From contig OX457056.1 of assembly GCA_949752795.1 (NCBI GenBank), forward strand, positions 182,304,428 to 182,368,427: a stretch of DNA of 64,000 nucleotides, read 5' to 3'. A program made the position numbers and the translations under genes. The notes beneath the pieces were generated by a model that did no database searches, had not been told where the DNA came from, and worked only from the letters and a program-made list of their open reading frames with translations. The DNA comes from Hyperoodon ampullatus (lineage: Eukaryota > Chordata > Mammalia > Artiodactyla > Ziphiidae). Below are positions 1-13,408 of the stretch, in pieces; within the stretch, counting starts at the first letter, position 1, and each line of letters starts with the position of its first letter.

Positions 1-136
1 AGGAGTTCAAGGACATAGATGTGATTTAAAGTGAAGCAGCGCAGATAAAAATCACCTCTCAAAATAGGGAAGAATTTGAACCCAGCCTAGCGGTTGACCA
101 CACACAAAGTTCAGCTTGAAGATAGTGCCCCATCTT

Positions 137-343
137 TTTTTTTTTTTTTTTGCGGTACGTGGGCTTCTCACTGTTGTGGCCTCTCCTGTTGCGGAGCACA
201 GGCTCCGGACGCGCAGGCTCAGCGGCCATGGCTCACGGGCCCAGCTGCTCCGCAGCATGTGGGATCTTCCCGGACCGGGGCACGAACCCATGTCCCCTGC
301 ATCGGCAGGCGGACTCTCAACCACTGCACCACCAGGGAAGCCC
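137..343 (-). mobile_element. Cetacean CHR-type tRNA SINE
   Basis: T-run followed by the reverse complement of the SINE body, ending ccaccagggaagccc. Flanked by perfect 13-nt target-site duplications, agtgccccatctt, at 124-136 and 344-356, so a fairly recent insertion. Confidence 0.95.
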
Positions 344-857
344 AGTGCCCCATCTTTGGAAGTCATCCAGAGGAGTTTAGATACCTGTCTTGGGATGGGA
401 GTGAGGTTGGTAAGATGTCTTCTGTGGGCCCACCGTGCTAGGCCACCTTCAGGTTAGACAGAGTGACCTACCTAGTCCTCAGTGACTTTGAACTCTTCCA
501 TTCTTATCCACACCATCCCTGGTTGCCCAAGGGCCTGGACTCTTGCCCCATAGACTCCATGGCAAACCCTGAGTTGACAGAGCAGGAGATCTGATTCACA
601 GGTGGCACAGTTATTCTAAGATCTTACAGAGTGGTACTGGCAGAACAAAGCAGGTGTTGACCAGAAGCAAGTCCTCACTTTTATACCACACTCTTCTTCC
701 TCCCAGAGCAAAAAGAAAATCAACCCTGCTCTAGGATAGCGTCAACATCAACTAGAACTATGCCCATTGAGGGAGCCCTGTGTCCACACCTGTGCTAGCC
801 TGTTCCAGACCCGTGGTTACACTTGCTCCCCAGCACTCCTGGGTCAGCCATGTTTGA

Positions 858-960
858 AGGATGAGGTAACAGTAGTTCAGAGCAGTCAAGTGGTGGGGGC
901 AGGATTTGAACCCAGGTTCTAGTGACTCCAAACCAGTGCTCTTTCCCATGCTGCCTCCCT
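858..960 (-). repeat. MIR remnant
   Basis: Contains the reverse-complement MIR core 'caggatttgaacccaggttct' style box followed by 'gactccaaaccagtgctctttccc'. Strongly diverged. Confidence 0.6.
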
Positions 961-2394
961 TGGACCTTGGAAGGGCTTTAGAAACCCAAGAACCATCTCT
1001 GGCACCTTGTTTAATATAAAATTTACACTGTAATAATGGAATAGTGCAGTGTATCAACTCTTAAAGAAATACTTTAATCACCAGATATTTACAAAATTCA
1101 CATAAACCATTCTAAGAGTTCTGTAATTGCCTTCAGATGAACATAAATTTAAAAAAATTTCTTTTTCAAAGAGAACTCACCTTTGGTGAGGTGTCTGGAT
1201 GCTGGTAATGGCATCTTTTTCTGATGGTAATGAAATTATAGATCTTCCTTGGAGCTCATAGCTGATGAGATGAGCAGTGGGATGGTAAATTGCCTTTACC
1301 TTCTGCACACCATTCCGCCGGGTGGCAATGTCACAAAAGACCACAGATAAAATTCTAGAACTCTTTATGAAAAAGAAAAACAGAGGCTCTCTCGTTTCCT
1401 GGATCTTAATGGGCACATTTTGCTCCCCTATTCCCCTTCCACTGTCAGATTTCTAAAATAAAATAGCAAGATTCGCAGGCTTTGCCATACCAACTCCACA
1501 TCCTTGTAGCTCAGACCCACATCCTCAGAAAGGCTCAGAACACATTCTTTTCCGAGGTGGTCAACTTTGCTGTCTCCAGCCTGGGCTCTGTCCTCATGTA
1601 CAGCCTTCAAAGCAGTCTGCCTTCTGGAACAGGGGTAGTGGCAGGCTCACAGACAGGGCAGGAAAGCCAAATCTTCACTTGAGCCTTTGCAAGCTAATGC
1701 AATAAATGTGACCATGTTTTTGCCTGTTTGTTGTTGTTACTGTCTGCCTGAATAAAATGGCCAAAAAGATGATTTCTCTACTGGGGGGAAGAGGTGAATC
1801 CCAGCCAGGGAGTTGCTTTCTGTTTATGGGAAGTCTGCCAAGGAAAGTATTGAATGAGGAAGGGTGGGGAGCCCGGAACAGATGATGTGACAGCACTGCT
1901 GTGACGGGAAGATGAAGAGTCGCTGCCCCTGCTGGGGCCCTCGGGCAGCCAGATCTTGTCCACACGAATGCCTGAAGCACCCTGGTGCAGTCCCCGTGGG
2001 TGGAACGTCCCCATGGGATGCATGTGGGGGCGGGGTCTGTGGGTTCCTGACAGGACTGAGGCAGAGGGCATGGCTGGAGAGAGGCAGGACTTGGTTTGGT
2101 TCAGTGGAGCAGCCTGAACAAGAACCTGGTTTGGGGAGTAGAAGGAGAGTCTCAGGGAGACAGAGGGGGAAAGAAAACACAGCTAGAAGAGGAACCAAGT
2201 GACCTCAGAGGCCGAGGAACTGGGCCCTACAAATTCCTGCTGAGTGGAAGGGGCATGTCACATGGAGAAGGTTCCTTCCCACGCCCTCCCCAGCACTGCA
2301 TCCTGTTACACTTTTACATTCTCCCCTACCACATGGGTCAAAAATGGTGTTTCTTTGGTTTGAATTGTGTTTCTTAATCATATTTGTGGAAACA

Positions 2395-2555
2395 TAAATC
2401 GGTACAGCCTCTTAAGAGGACAGTTTGGCAATATGTAGCACACTTGAAAATTCTCATAGTTTTTAACCTAGTAGTACCATTGCCAGAAATGTATCTCATG
2501 GTTACACTCGAAAAGATTCAAGGCATGAAATCATCATGAGATGGAAGTCTCATAA
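2395..2555 (+). repeat. Old L1 3' fragment
   Basis: Text such as 'aggacagtttggcaatat' and 'gtagtaccattgccag' corresponds to the L1 ORF2 3' region ('ggacagtttggcagt...cccagcaatyccac'). Strongly diverged; limits approximate. Confidence 0.45.
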
Positions 2556-3299
2556 GTCACAGAGATTTATGTCCGAAGATGATCACAGAAACATCATTTG
2601 TGAAGACAAAGCCCAGCACGGGGGAGGCTCCCACGAGTTCCCATCCATCTGTACGAGGGTGTCCTGCTGTTGTGGCCATAGGGCAATGTGGGCCGCCTCC
2701 ACCGTGCCGTCAGGCCAGGGAAGCAGGGAGGAGACCCGCACAGATAAGATGATCCCACATAACAAAAACATTTGTTTAAAAACTGCTTGAGCATATAGAT
2801 TGGTATATGGCTAAAACTCTTCTGGAGATTAACTGTGGATACTTCCTGAGTGGGAGCAGTGGTTTGTAGACTATTATTTTTATATTTCATGACCTTGCAT
2901 ATTGTTTGCCTTTCTTAACCACACACGTATATTCACATGTGACATGTATTCACATGCATGTTGTGCACATGGGCAAAGAAGGCCAAGATGCGGCTGTGAA
3001 AGCCCAGTGTGGGGTGTGAGGCCCCCGAGCCTGCTTCTGTACGACCCTGGGACTTCTCGGGGCCACGCCTCAGGCAGCAGCGCATTCTGGCATTGCATAA
3101 GAGCAACAGGGATGGCAGGAACCCAGCCTTCAGTAGGGCAGCGAGGGGGGCAGGGAGAGCTTGGGAAATAATCTTGCTGCCCTGGGAAGTCTGTGATTCT
3201 CCTGGGTGCCCTGGCGCCACGATGCCCCAGAAAGTTCCACCTCTTCCCTCATTCGTGGCTTGAGATATTTGGTCACCCCCATCATTTTCTGTCCCACAG

Positions 3300-3342
3300 G
3301 AGATACCCCGGCTCTGACAGGACCATGCTGCAGAAATGGCAG
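3300..3342 (+). CDS. WDFY4: WDFY4 coding exon 1 of window (BEACH start)
   Basis: A 43-nt exon. The first base completes a codon from the previous exon outside the window, then 14 codons read RYPGSDRTMLQKWQ (window residues 1-14). This is the usual lead into a BEACH domain, just before the N-F-E-Y-L motif of the next exon. It is flanked by a pyrimidine-rich CAG acceptor and the strong donor gtaagt at 3343. It is very short and would be missed by simple gene finders; the family match and phase fit with the next exon support it. Confidence 0.93.
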
Positions 3343-3467
3343 GTAAGTGACCCCTCAAAGGACTCTGGGTCCGAGGAAACCCTCTGGGAATGCAAATCAG
3401 CAAATAGCTCAGGCCCGCGGGATGAAGAGAGAAAGCATGTGGATGGATCAGGGGGGATCTTGTTTTT

Positions 3468-3634
3468 GTTTTTTGTTTTGTTTTGTTTTCATTTTATTGC
3501 TCTTTATTTTATTCTTCATTTTTCTCGGCACACCATGCGGCATATGGGATCTTAGTTCCCTGACCAGGAATCAAACCAGCACCCCCAGCATTGGAAGGTG
3601 GAGTCTTAACCACTGGACCGCCAGGGAGGTCCCA
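3468..3634 (-). mobile_element. Older CHR/tRNA-type SINE
   Basis: T-rich lead, then 'cggcacaccatgcggcatatgggatcttagttccctgaccaggaatc' type sequence ending in ccaccgccagggaggtccc-like text. Perfect 13-nt duplications, ggatcttgttttt, at 3455-3467 and 3635-3647. Confidence 0.88.
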
Positions 3635-3724
3635 GGATCTTGTTTTTTTTAATTTGTTAAAATGTCCCAAATATTTCCCTGAAAAGATCTCACTGATTAA
3701 AGGCGATTCTTGAGTCAGAGCTGG

Positions 3725-3742
3725 GGAGAGAGAGAGAGAGAG

Positions 3743-3777
<35 letters not shown>

Positions 3778-3787
3778 ACAAACCCTG

Positions 3788-3822
<35 letters not shown>
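3725..3822. repeat. Compound microsatellite (GA)n(GT)n...(AC)n
   Basis: (GA)11 at 3725-3746 runs into (GT)14 to 3774, then after a short break (AC)n at about 3790-3820. The GT and AC tracts are complementary and could form a hairpin. Confidence 0.95.
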
Positions 3823-3823
<1 letters not shown>

Positions 3824-4478
3824 CTCCATCAATGAAGGTGTATGTGTATAAATGAACACACAACTCAGGAAGGCACAGCATTCACTTCTTGTCCTGGGAA
3901 GTCACACGTGGCTCCCAGACTGGATGAGCTGACATTCAGCCTTGGGTTCTCAGTGGAAGGAAAGGACCCCAAGAGAGCTAGCCTTACAGATCACATAGCA
4001 ACAGGAAAGTAACTCTTCGTCACTCAGGTCCAAAACCCTTTCCCAAGGATCAGGCCAAGGAAAGGAGAGACCGCAGCATGCAGGTCCCATCAGAGATGAT
4101 GGCTGCACTGGCTGCTCGTTCACCAGTTGGCCTTGATGAATTTTTCCCACATGCAATCCCTGTCTCCACCTGTGACATCTTTAAGCAGAGGGCCCTAAGA
4201 GTGAGCATTATCCAAACACGCACGGTCAGGAGAAAGAGAGTTCCTGAAGTCCCAGAGGAAGATAGATCATTCAGCCTGCTGGTGAGGGCCTCTTTCCCGG
4301 TGACTGCAAAGTCTCCTCAGCTTATGTTTTCAATCATAAAGAGGTCAGCAGCAAGTTTACCCAGCATTTGTGCTATTATTTTAATCAGCTTTTGAGTATC
4401 ACCCAACAGTTGACAAAAAAGAATGCTTAAGCCTTGGCTTGGACTGCTGAGTTGTATTTTTTTTTTTTTTCTGGCTGA

Positions 4479-6575
<2,097 letters not shown>

Positions 6576-6693
6576 ACATTGAACTTGATGAATCCCAAGA
6601 CTTTCCGGGATCTTTCGAAGCCCATGGGGGCTCAGACCAAGGAAAGGAAGCTGAAATTCATCCAGAGGTTTAAAGAAGTTGAGAAGACTGAAG
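6576..6693 (+). CDS. WDFY4: WDFY4 coding exon 3 of window (BEACH)
   Basis: 118 nt, 39 codons plus one base (residues 55-93 and a split Gly). It encodes TLNLMNPKTFRDLSKPMGAQ followed by a Lys/Arg-rich helix, the 'L-x-N-P-x-x-F-R-D-L-x-K-P-x-G' block shared by BEACH proteins. The acceptor is ccttctag; the donor is gtgggt at 6694, somewhat weaker than the others. The phase (1) matches the next exon, which starts with two bases of the Gly codon. Confidence 0.96.
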
Positions 6694-6822
6694 GTGGGTA
6701 GATCCCAGCTTGACTTTTTTCTGCAATGCTCTTCATCTGAATGCCTTGCAGTGAGAATTTGTAACGATTTGGGTGTCATCTAGCCTAGAGACAATTACGT
6801 TTGGATAGAGAGCCCTTGAATT

Positions 6823-6980
6823 CAGTGGTCTGCACCCTGGCTGCATGTGAGAATCACCTGGGGAGCTTGTTAAAAATACTGATGTCTAGGCCTCACCTCT
6901 AGAAATTCTGATTTGAATAAGTCCACGGTGGGGTGCAACCCGAGTGATTCCAACATGAAATCAGGACTGAGAACTATGGT
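6823..6980 (+). repeat. MER5-type hAT transposon remnant
   Basis: 'ctggctgcatgtgagaatcac' followed by 'ctggggagcttgttaaaaatac' and 'aattctgatttgaataagtc' are the diagnostic blocks of MER5A/B, a non-autonomous hAT-Charlie element. Confidence 0.8.
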
Positions 6981-7028
6981 GCTAAGAGCTAACACCTCCA
7001 TTCCCAGAGGCAGGCAAAGGCAAGGAAG

Positions 7029-7435
7029 TGACATCCATTCAGCACTTTCTGTATGCCAGGTGCAGGCCAGCCTGCGTTCATACACACAATGGTCCTTTTT
7101 ATTTTTTATTTTATTTATTTATTTATTTTTGCGGTATGTGGGCCTCTCACTGTTGTGGCCTCTCCCATTGCGGAGCACGGGCTCCGGATGCACAGGCTCA
7201 ACGGCCATGGCTCACGGGCCCAGCCGCTCTGTGGCATGCAGGATCTTCCCAGACCGGGGCACAACCCCGTGTCCCCTGCATCGGCAGGAGGACTCTCAAC
7301 CACTGCGCCACCAGGGAAGCCCACAATGGTCCTTTTTAAAGAGAAGGAAATTGGAACTCAGTTTAAGCAACTCACTCAAGGTTATAGCCTCTAAATGGCA
7401 GATCCTGCATTTGTCTGGCTCTAGAGCCTAGTTCC
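7029..7435 (-). repeat. MIR split by a younger SINE
   Basis: 'attcagcactttctgtatgcc' (7037 on) and 'aactcactcaaggttatagcc' with 'ggcagatcctgcatttgtctggctc' (7367 on) are two halves of one MIR in - orientation, interrupted by the SINE at 7102-7321. Confidence 0.7.
7102..7321 (-). mobile_element. Cetacean CHR-type tRNA SINE
   Basis: (TTTA)n/T-run then 'gcggtatgtgggcctctcac' through ccaccagggaagccc. Perfect 17-nt duplications beginning cacaatggtcc at 7085-7101 and 7322-7338. It sits inside an older MIR. Confidence 0.95.
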
Positions 7436-8264
7436 CAAATGCTGTTCGTCTGCACATCCCCTTTACAATTTTTGGCCACCTTCACATGCCAGCTGTCCTC
7501 TTAGTGCCTTACTGGTTTTCTTTAGGTCTATTCCCTTCTTAAACTCCAGTGGATGTATTTTAAAGAGAAACTTTTCTATCATATATTTGATGTCCGCTAT
7601 ATTGGTTTTCTCAAACACTTTGAAATAAACATAGCACTACTACAATAAGGAACATCCAGCCGCGAACCATGAAAGCTTTTACCTCAGGGACCAGAGGTGG
7701 TGCATTTCGGAAGGCTCACTTGGCCCCGAGGCCCTGCCTTTGGTGAGCGGGTTCTCAGCAGGCTGAGGAGCTCCTCTGCATCCCACACCACCCTGGAGGC
7801 CCCTGGCCCCTGCCCAGGATCCCCACTGTGTGCAGGGCTGGCACTCAGACTCGTTGGGGGAGATGGGAGGAGATGGGAGGGGGGGGCAGGCCCTCCTTGC
7901 CCTGCTTATCTCCTCCTGAGGCTAACGTTCAACCTATATGACCCATCTCAGTCCCCCCCACCCGCCCCCAGGTGCTGTTCCTCTGGCTCCACCAGGCACT
8001 GCTGGATCCTTCCCAGACAGGCAGGCCAGAGGAGCATCAGCTCTCCCCAGCTGTGTCCCAGGCAGGGCCCACTTTGGTACCATTCTCTCCCATACTAACC
8101 TGGGTGTGCGTTGGAGTCACATGTTGAGTTTGGGCCCTTGCACAAGTACATCCAGCAACCTCCCAGACACCTCTGATTTAGAGAACTCCCACAGCACCGG
8201 GAGGGCTGAGGGCCGGGTGCGGCACTGCGGCGAGATGGCAGAGCCGACGTTTGGAGGAGCCCGG

Positions 8265-8390
8265 GCCGCCAGCCAGCTCTGCCACTCGCTGGCGATGGAA
8301 GCGAGTCTCCGAATTGCTCTGGCTTCTTCACTGGTGAAACGGGGATAATGAATAGCTCTGACTCATAGGGTGGCTGTGTGGACACAGGGA
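8265..8390 (+). repeat. MIR remnant
   Basis: 'cagctctgccactcgctgg', 'cttcactggtgaaacggggataatgaatag' and 'actcatagggtggctgtg' reproduce the MIR order. Confidence 0.65.
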
Positions 8391-9011
8391 GGGTGTGACG
8401 GAGGACACACAGCACGCACGACGTCCACGAGTAGCAGCATCGCGATTATTCTCTGCTGGAATGGCCCGGCCAGAGCACTGTCTCTGCCTCAGCATTCCAG
8501 CTCCGTCATACCCTGGATGGAGCAAAACGGGGAAGTCTATGCCTCTGCCATCCAGGCCCCTCTGGGAATGAGGATACCTGAGTTCTCACTCATCTGGGGG
8601 TGTCCCTGCATTAACAAGCCCCCCTTTCTCACACAGGGACTTTTATTCTAAAAGAGGCCGGGAGAGAGTGCTGCTGATGGGACTGCAGGCACCTGAGGGC
8701 TCTCTAGGTGCCCTGAGTCGGAAGAGCAGAGGTCTGCCTCTCCGTGGATCCTCAGCACAGCCTCCTCGTAGCCTGGTTCTGCCACCTTCCTGAGGGCAGG
8801 CCCCTGGGGGCTTGGCCAATGCAACGGAGGGTCTTGAATGTGCTTTTCAACCCTGGTGAAAATTTGGCTGTTGGCCAGAACACCTAGGCTCCAGTGCCTG
8901 CAGGAGCTCTCTTAAGCAGGGCTCACGTTGGCTGTTCTCGAGATAGCCTGCGTGCCTCCCGCCTGCCCCACAGGTGGGGAGGCCACCCCAGGCATGTCCT
9001 TTTCATTGCAG

Positions 9012-9121
9012 GAGACATGACCGTCCAGTGCCACTACTGCACTCACTACTCCTCGGCCATCATTGTTGCCTCCTACCTGGTCCGGATGCCTCCCTTCACC
9101 CAGGCCTTCTGCTCTCTGCAG
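9012..9121 (+). CDS. WDFY4: WDFY4 coding exon 4 of window (BEACH)
   Basis: 110 nt: two bases finishing the split Gly, then 36 codons (residues 95-130). It contains H-Y-x-T-H-Y-S-S and VASYLVRMPPFTQAF, the central BEACH block ('YGTHYSSA..V..YL.R..PFT'). It is flanked by a cattgcag acceptor and gtgagc donor at 9122. The YxTHYS motif, conserved across BEACH domains, is intact. An (AC)n microsatellite begins about 20 nt into the following intron. Confidence 0.97.
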
Positions 9122-9142
9122 GTGAGCTTCCCCGCTCCCCTA

Positions 9143-9171
9143 CACACACACACGCACACGCACACACACAA
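9143..9171. repeat. (AC)n microsatellite
   Basis: Imperfect (AC/GC) run starting 22 nt after the splice donor of WDFY4 exon 4 of the window. Confidence 0.9.
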
Positions 9172-9666
9172 AGCTGTCTCCCAAAGATTAAGAGCTAGGC
9201 TTGGATGAGGCAGGGACCCCCGCTGCTAGAAATCCAGTCTTGAGCCAGCGATTCCCACTTGACCCTGGCTCCAGGATTCCGGGCCATCCAGCCGAGGCAA
9301 GCTGCTCTTCACAGGTAAACCTGCATGTCTGCCCAACAGTCTTGCAAACAGGCTCTAAAAAATAAGGAATGAGATATGAGGAAAAAAATACTTAACATAA
9401 ATAGGTTTCAGTGGAAAAGGAAAAACAGGAAGCTTGATGACTTCCTTGAAGGTAGGTGGTCAAAACCTAGAAAAATAAGCACAAAGAAGGAAGAATGAAA
9501 AGAATATCACTTGTGACATCAGAATGCATAAAGCTATGCTAAGTACAAGGCTGAAGGCTTAAAAGTACAAACAAAATATTTTAATACTGAAGTGAACAGC
9601 TAAACTAGAGAAAGAAACTAACCAATTTGCCTACCCACAAACTAACTGACCATCATGCCAGCTTAG

Positions 9667-9809
9667 GGTTGCCAGATTTCACAAATAAAAATACAGGATG
9701 CCCAGGTAAATTTGAATTTCAGATAAACAATGATTTATACTAAAAAGTTATTTGTTGTTTATCTGAAATTCAAATTTACCTGGGCATCCTGTGTTTTGTC
9801 TGGCAGCCC
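9667..9809. repeat. Palindromic DNA-transposon MITE (MER53-like)
   Basis: Two perfect 38-nt inverted arms (9693-9730 and 9755-9792) around a 24-nt loop, with imperfect outer arms ggttgccaga / tctggcagcc. Layout and text fit the MER53-type palindromic MITE; the family name is from memory. Confidence 0.75.
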
Positions 9810-10774
9810 AATACAAGGTGAAAGTCGGCGAGTCTGACCCTGAGTGGATGGCGGTGTCCAAGGCACATGGGATTGCTAGGACAGAGTCCCTCCTGGGAGG
9901 CTGATAAGTTTTTTTCTCTCTTCTCCCCTGACTGTATCACTGTAATCTTGCTTCAAGGTTATTCAGGGGCACAGGTTTTAACTAGGGAGAGCCGTTGGGT
10001 AGCCCAGCTGCCGACAGCTGGCTCAGGCAACTCCAAAGCGAGCACAGCACGGGGCCCAAGTTTAGGGCCTGTTTCGATTGAGGCCTTGCAAGGTTCCTGC
10101 GGAGAGGAAGGCATGACCACAGTGGGTTAACAGGCTGCTGAACTTGCAGGGACTCACTCTGACAGCCAAGCGTCACCAAAGGAAGAACATGAGTGTCCCA
10201 GGGATTGTGTATTTTGGTCTAACTTCACCAGCAAGGTCACTCCTTATGGTCACTCAGATGACCTTGACCCCAACACCAAAGGCCATTCTGGGTCAGCACT
10301 GAAGCCATCTCCTGAGCCCTGGGCAGGAACGGGTAGGCAAGGTCCAGGTGCTGTCTCTAATTAGGAGCAAAATCCCTCCCGTTTTCTGATTCTTGGTGCA
10401 GTCCTCTCTCTCCTTGAAGGCATTCTATAACCCCTGTCCCTGGAAATTCACTCAGAAATAACAAGTGTGCTTCCCCGGAGCCTTTCTCAGGCAACAAGCA
10501 TTTTAAGTGAGTTTGGTTTGGAGAACAAACGGCCCCTGAGCTGTACCCCATGCCCGGAATCCCGTCCAGCTGTTCCTCATCAGTCCACAAGGAGTGACAA
10601 TCCCGCTGACGATGATGGTGATGCCTCCCGTGATGGCTTCCTATCCAGGGAGTTCCGGTCGCTTTAAAAGTTTTCCCTTGCCCCTTCAGTCTCACGAATT
10701 ATAGCCCCATCTCTACCTGTTACTAAGGTTCCTCTCTGTTACGAACAAGGAGGCAGACTGAAATAGAAACCGCG

Positions 10775-10950
10775 AACTGTGAGATTCACATCCCAGCTCT
10801 ACCACTTAATAGACACAAAGTGTTCTGCACGTTATTTTACTCTGGAAATGAGGGTTAATTATACACATCTCACCGGGCCGTTGAAATTAAAGGAGGACAT
10901 GTGGGTAAAGCCCCTAGCTCAGGGCTGATGCTGCGAAGGTGATCAGTCAT
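10775..10950 (+). repeat. MIR remnant
   Basis: 'cccagctctaccacttaat', 'ttactctggaaatgagggtta' and 'ccccctagctcagggctgatg'-like text follow the MIR consensus order. Confidence 0.65.
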
Positions 10951-13408
10951 TGTTCTTCCCTCCTTCCTCCCGCCATCAGTCAGATCTCTTCTGAGCAGGC
11001 TTGAACTGGTGCAAGCTGCTCCTCTTTGGTTTAAAGTAATTCAAGACAGTCTGGACTGCCTCAAAGCATTCCAAATGGCATGAGCCAGATGAAACAGGTG
11101 TGCTGCAAACCTACTGGGTTAAGGCCACTTTGAAGCTAGTCACAATGGGTTGGAGCTTTTCTTAGCCAGGTTGGTCCAATGGTGACCAGCCCAAACTGGT
11201 TTGAGATAGTTTAAGCTAGTGTGAGATGGTCAAAGGCACTTTTATCTTCTTTTATGTATCACAAATGCAGTCATATTAGCTTGAGTTCTTTTGACTACCT
11301 TGCTGAAGTCTGATGCGACTCCTGGTTTTTCTGGGTTCAAATCTATCAGTGGCACATTGGCTCATCTGAGTTGAAATCTCCACGGTGCTTCTGAATTGGT
11401 TTTGCCTTCCTACTTTTAACTGCCTCTTCTAGTGGGTCACAACTGGTCCAAGCCTTTGGAATGAGCAGAAGAACCAACCGTCTTCTGCTTTTCCCTTAGC
11501 ATAAAAGATGAATTTTAGTCCCAGGGGAATGTGTACAACAGTTAAATCTGGGAGGAATGTGCTTGCCTCCCCTTTGGGAGTCCTGGGGCCTGTGCAGACC
11601 TCCTTAGGAACATTCTGGCATCTTCCTGGAGTCAGGCTTTTCCCTCCATTCCACTCTGCCTCCTCGGAGGCAGACTCGTTTCTTCTCAAGAGACCTTTGC
11701 TTCACCCCTGTGTGGTGACAAGGAAAGGAGCCTCACTACATTCTCAGCAGCCCAAGACTTCCAGCCCCCAACCCCAGCGTGGATCATGGGGTGGAGAAGA
11801 CTAGGAAAGGTGGAGAGGTGCAGAAGCCAGGCAGCGAGGCCTTTCTCACTTATCTGAGAGCAGGGACGTGCGAATGTCCAGTATTTCCAGAGCTGGTGTA
11901 CCTGTAAGAGTCAGCATAAGGAAGTGCATGCTCTTCCGTTCTGTGTTAAACAAACTCCGCCTCTTGGCTATTATGTGACTAATCCAGAGTGACATGCTCA
12001 CTCCACGGCTCAGCTGGGATGGCTTTGGTGTGGAGAGATGGTGCCTGTGGGTTCACCCCGTGTGGTCTGAACGCGGGTACAGCCTTCTTTGGGCTGTGGC
12101 CTGTCCACAGGGCACGGTGCAGAGGGGCGTGGGCAGCCTAAGAATTGCAGTGTGACATATTCCAATTCCTAGGTATAAGGTTTCCTTTATTCTCTTCACG
12201 TTTAAACCTTATAAGGCTGGTCTTAGAATTGATGTCTACCCCTACTGTTGCTGTGTTTGTTTTTCTGCCTCAAATCTGTTATTACAATGATAGCCTCTTA
12301 CAATCCAGAAAATGTGGTATACAGACAGTGTGACCTGAGCAGGTGGCACATGCAGGCAGTGTGACCCGGGCACAGGTCGGTTATGTGCTCTGTTATCCCC
12401 ATCCCTTGGGGTGTGAGACCACTGTCTGCCGAGCTGGGGGCTTGCCTCCCAGGATGCTGTGATTCTCAGGAATCTCGCCTACTGGGAGCCAGTGTCTGTG
12501 AGCCTTCAGTCAGTTGAGCAACCGGAGGCCACACCAGGCTGGGGCCACGGCCCAGGCCCCTGTTTCCACCCTGGCAAGAGCACCAGTTGCTCTCAGGCCT
12601 GAGCTGGGACCCAGCCTAGGCGGGGCAGAGCAAGGCAGCCAGCGCCCCAGCGAGGGCACAGTTCCGCTGCTGCTGTGTTGAATAAGAAACTGAAATCAAG
12701 TGCTGTGTTAAGTCACAGCCCGTGTGAAGTCAGCTGTTACCAGCAGTGGGGAAGGGTTTTCTGCACCACTTGAGGTGAGACAGCTGGTTTTGTGTAAGAC
12801 ATATATGCCAACTGCAGAGAGAAGCAAGGGCCGTGGGCAGCACTTGGCCCACCACAGGCCATCCACTTAGGGGCTCCGTGGGTGCCAGCCCCGCATGGAG
12901 TTGTGTCCTTAATAAAGGTGTAACTGTTATTACACTGACTCAAGGGGGAGTGTTCGAAAAGGCACATGACAGAGTTGGCAGACCTGGCACAAAGTCCTGG
13001 CGCTAGAACTTTCTCACTGGTGGTGTTGAATACCCGAGCCTCTGTTCCTCCTCCTTTGACCCCTGACTCAGTGGGTGATGAGGGCTAAGTGAGACTCAGC
13101 GCTGAGATCCAGCATGAGAACTATTTGCTGTTGCCCTGCGCTCCATAGGTGTGCACGCTCCTCCCTTCAGCATAGGCAGCGCCTTTTTCAAAAGGCCACA
13201 TCCTACAGGAAGGAAAGCTAACGGCTACTTGGGGTCAGCCCGCCCTCAGTGGAGAGAGAGCAAGACAGACAAGGCAGCTGAACTGGTGCATCAGCTTCCC
13301 AAATCCACGTCGGACCGGCAGCTCGCTGAGGGGGACGCCCGAGCCCGAGGAAGCCCGCACTGGCCCCTTTACTTCCTTGGTGGTGGTGTTGCCTCAAAAC
13401 TGCCCTGA

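Larger units (their letters stand above)
1..3299 (+). other. WDFY4: WDFY4 intron (3' portion) before the first exon seen
   Basis: No WDFY4 exon is visible here. The stretch holds a cetacean SINE (137-343), a MIR remnant (about 858-960), an antisense exon-like open frame (1177-1416), an L1 fragment (about 2395-2555) and otherwise unique sequence. It ends in a good polypyrimidine tract and CAG acceptor at 3297-3299. Confidence 0.8.
6694..9011 (+). other. WDFY4: WDFY4 intron 3 of window
   Basis: 2,318 nt. It holds a MER5-type hAT remnant (about 6823-6980), a MIR split by a cetacean SINE (SINE body 7102-7321) and a second MIR (about 8265-8390). Confidence 0.85.

Noticed and set aside
94..457. 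Open frames of 76-115 codons on both strands
   Set aside because: They lie across the SINE at 137-343. The same peptide text (for example GLSLLWPLPLRSTGSG or GGAVVESPPADAGD) recurs at every SINE copy in the window, so it is repeat-derived.
3509..3881. Open frames of 63-116 codons on the - strand
   Set aside because: Made of microsatellite translation (THTHTH, VCVCVC) and SINE text.
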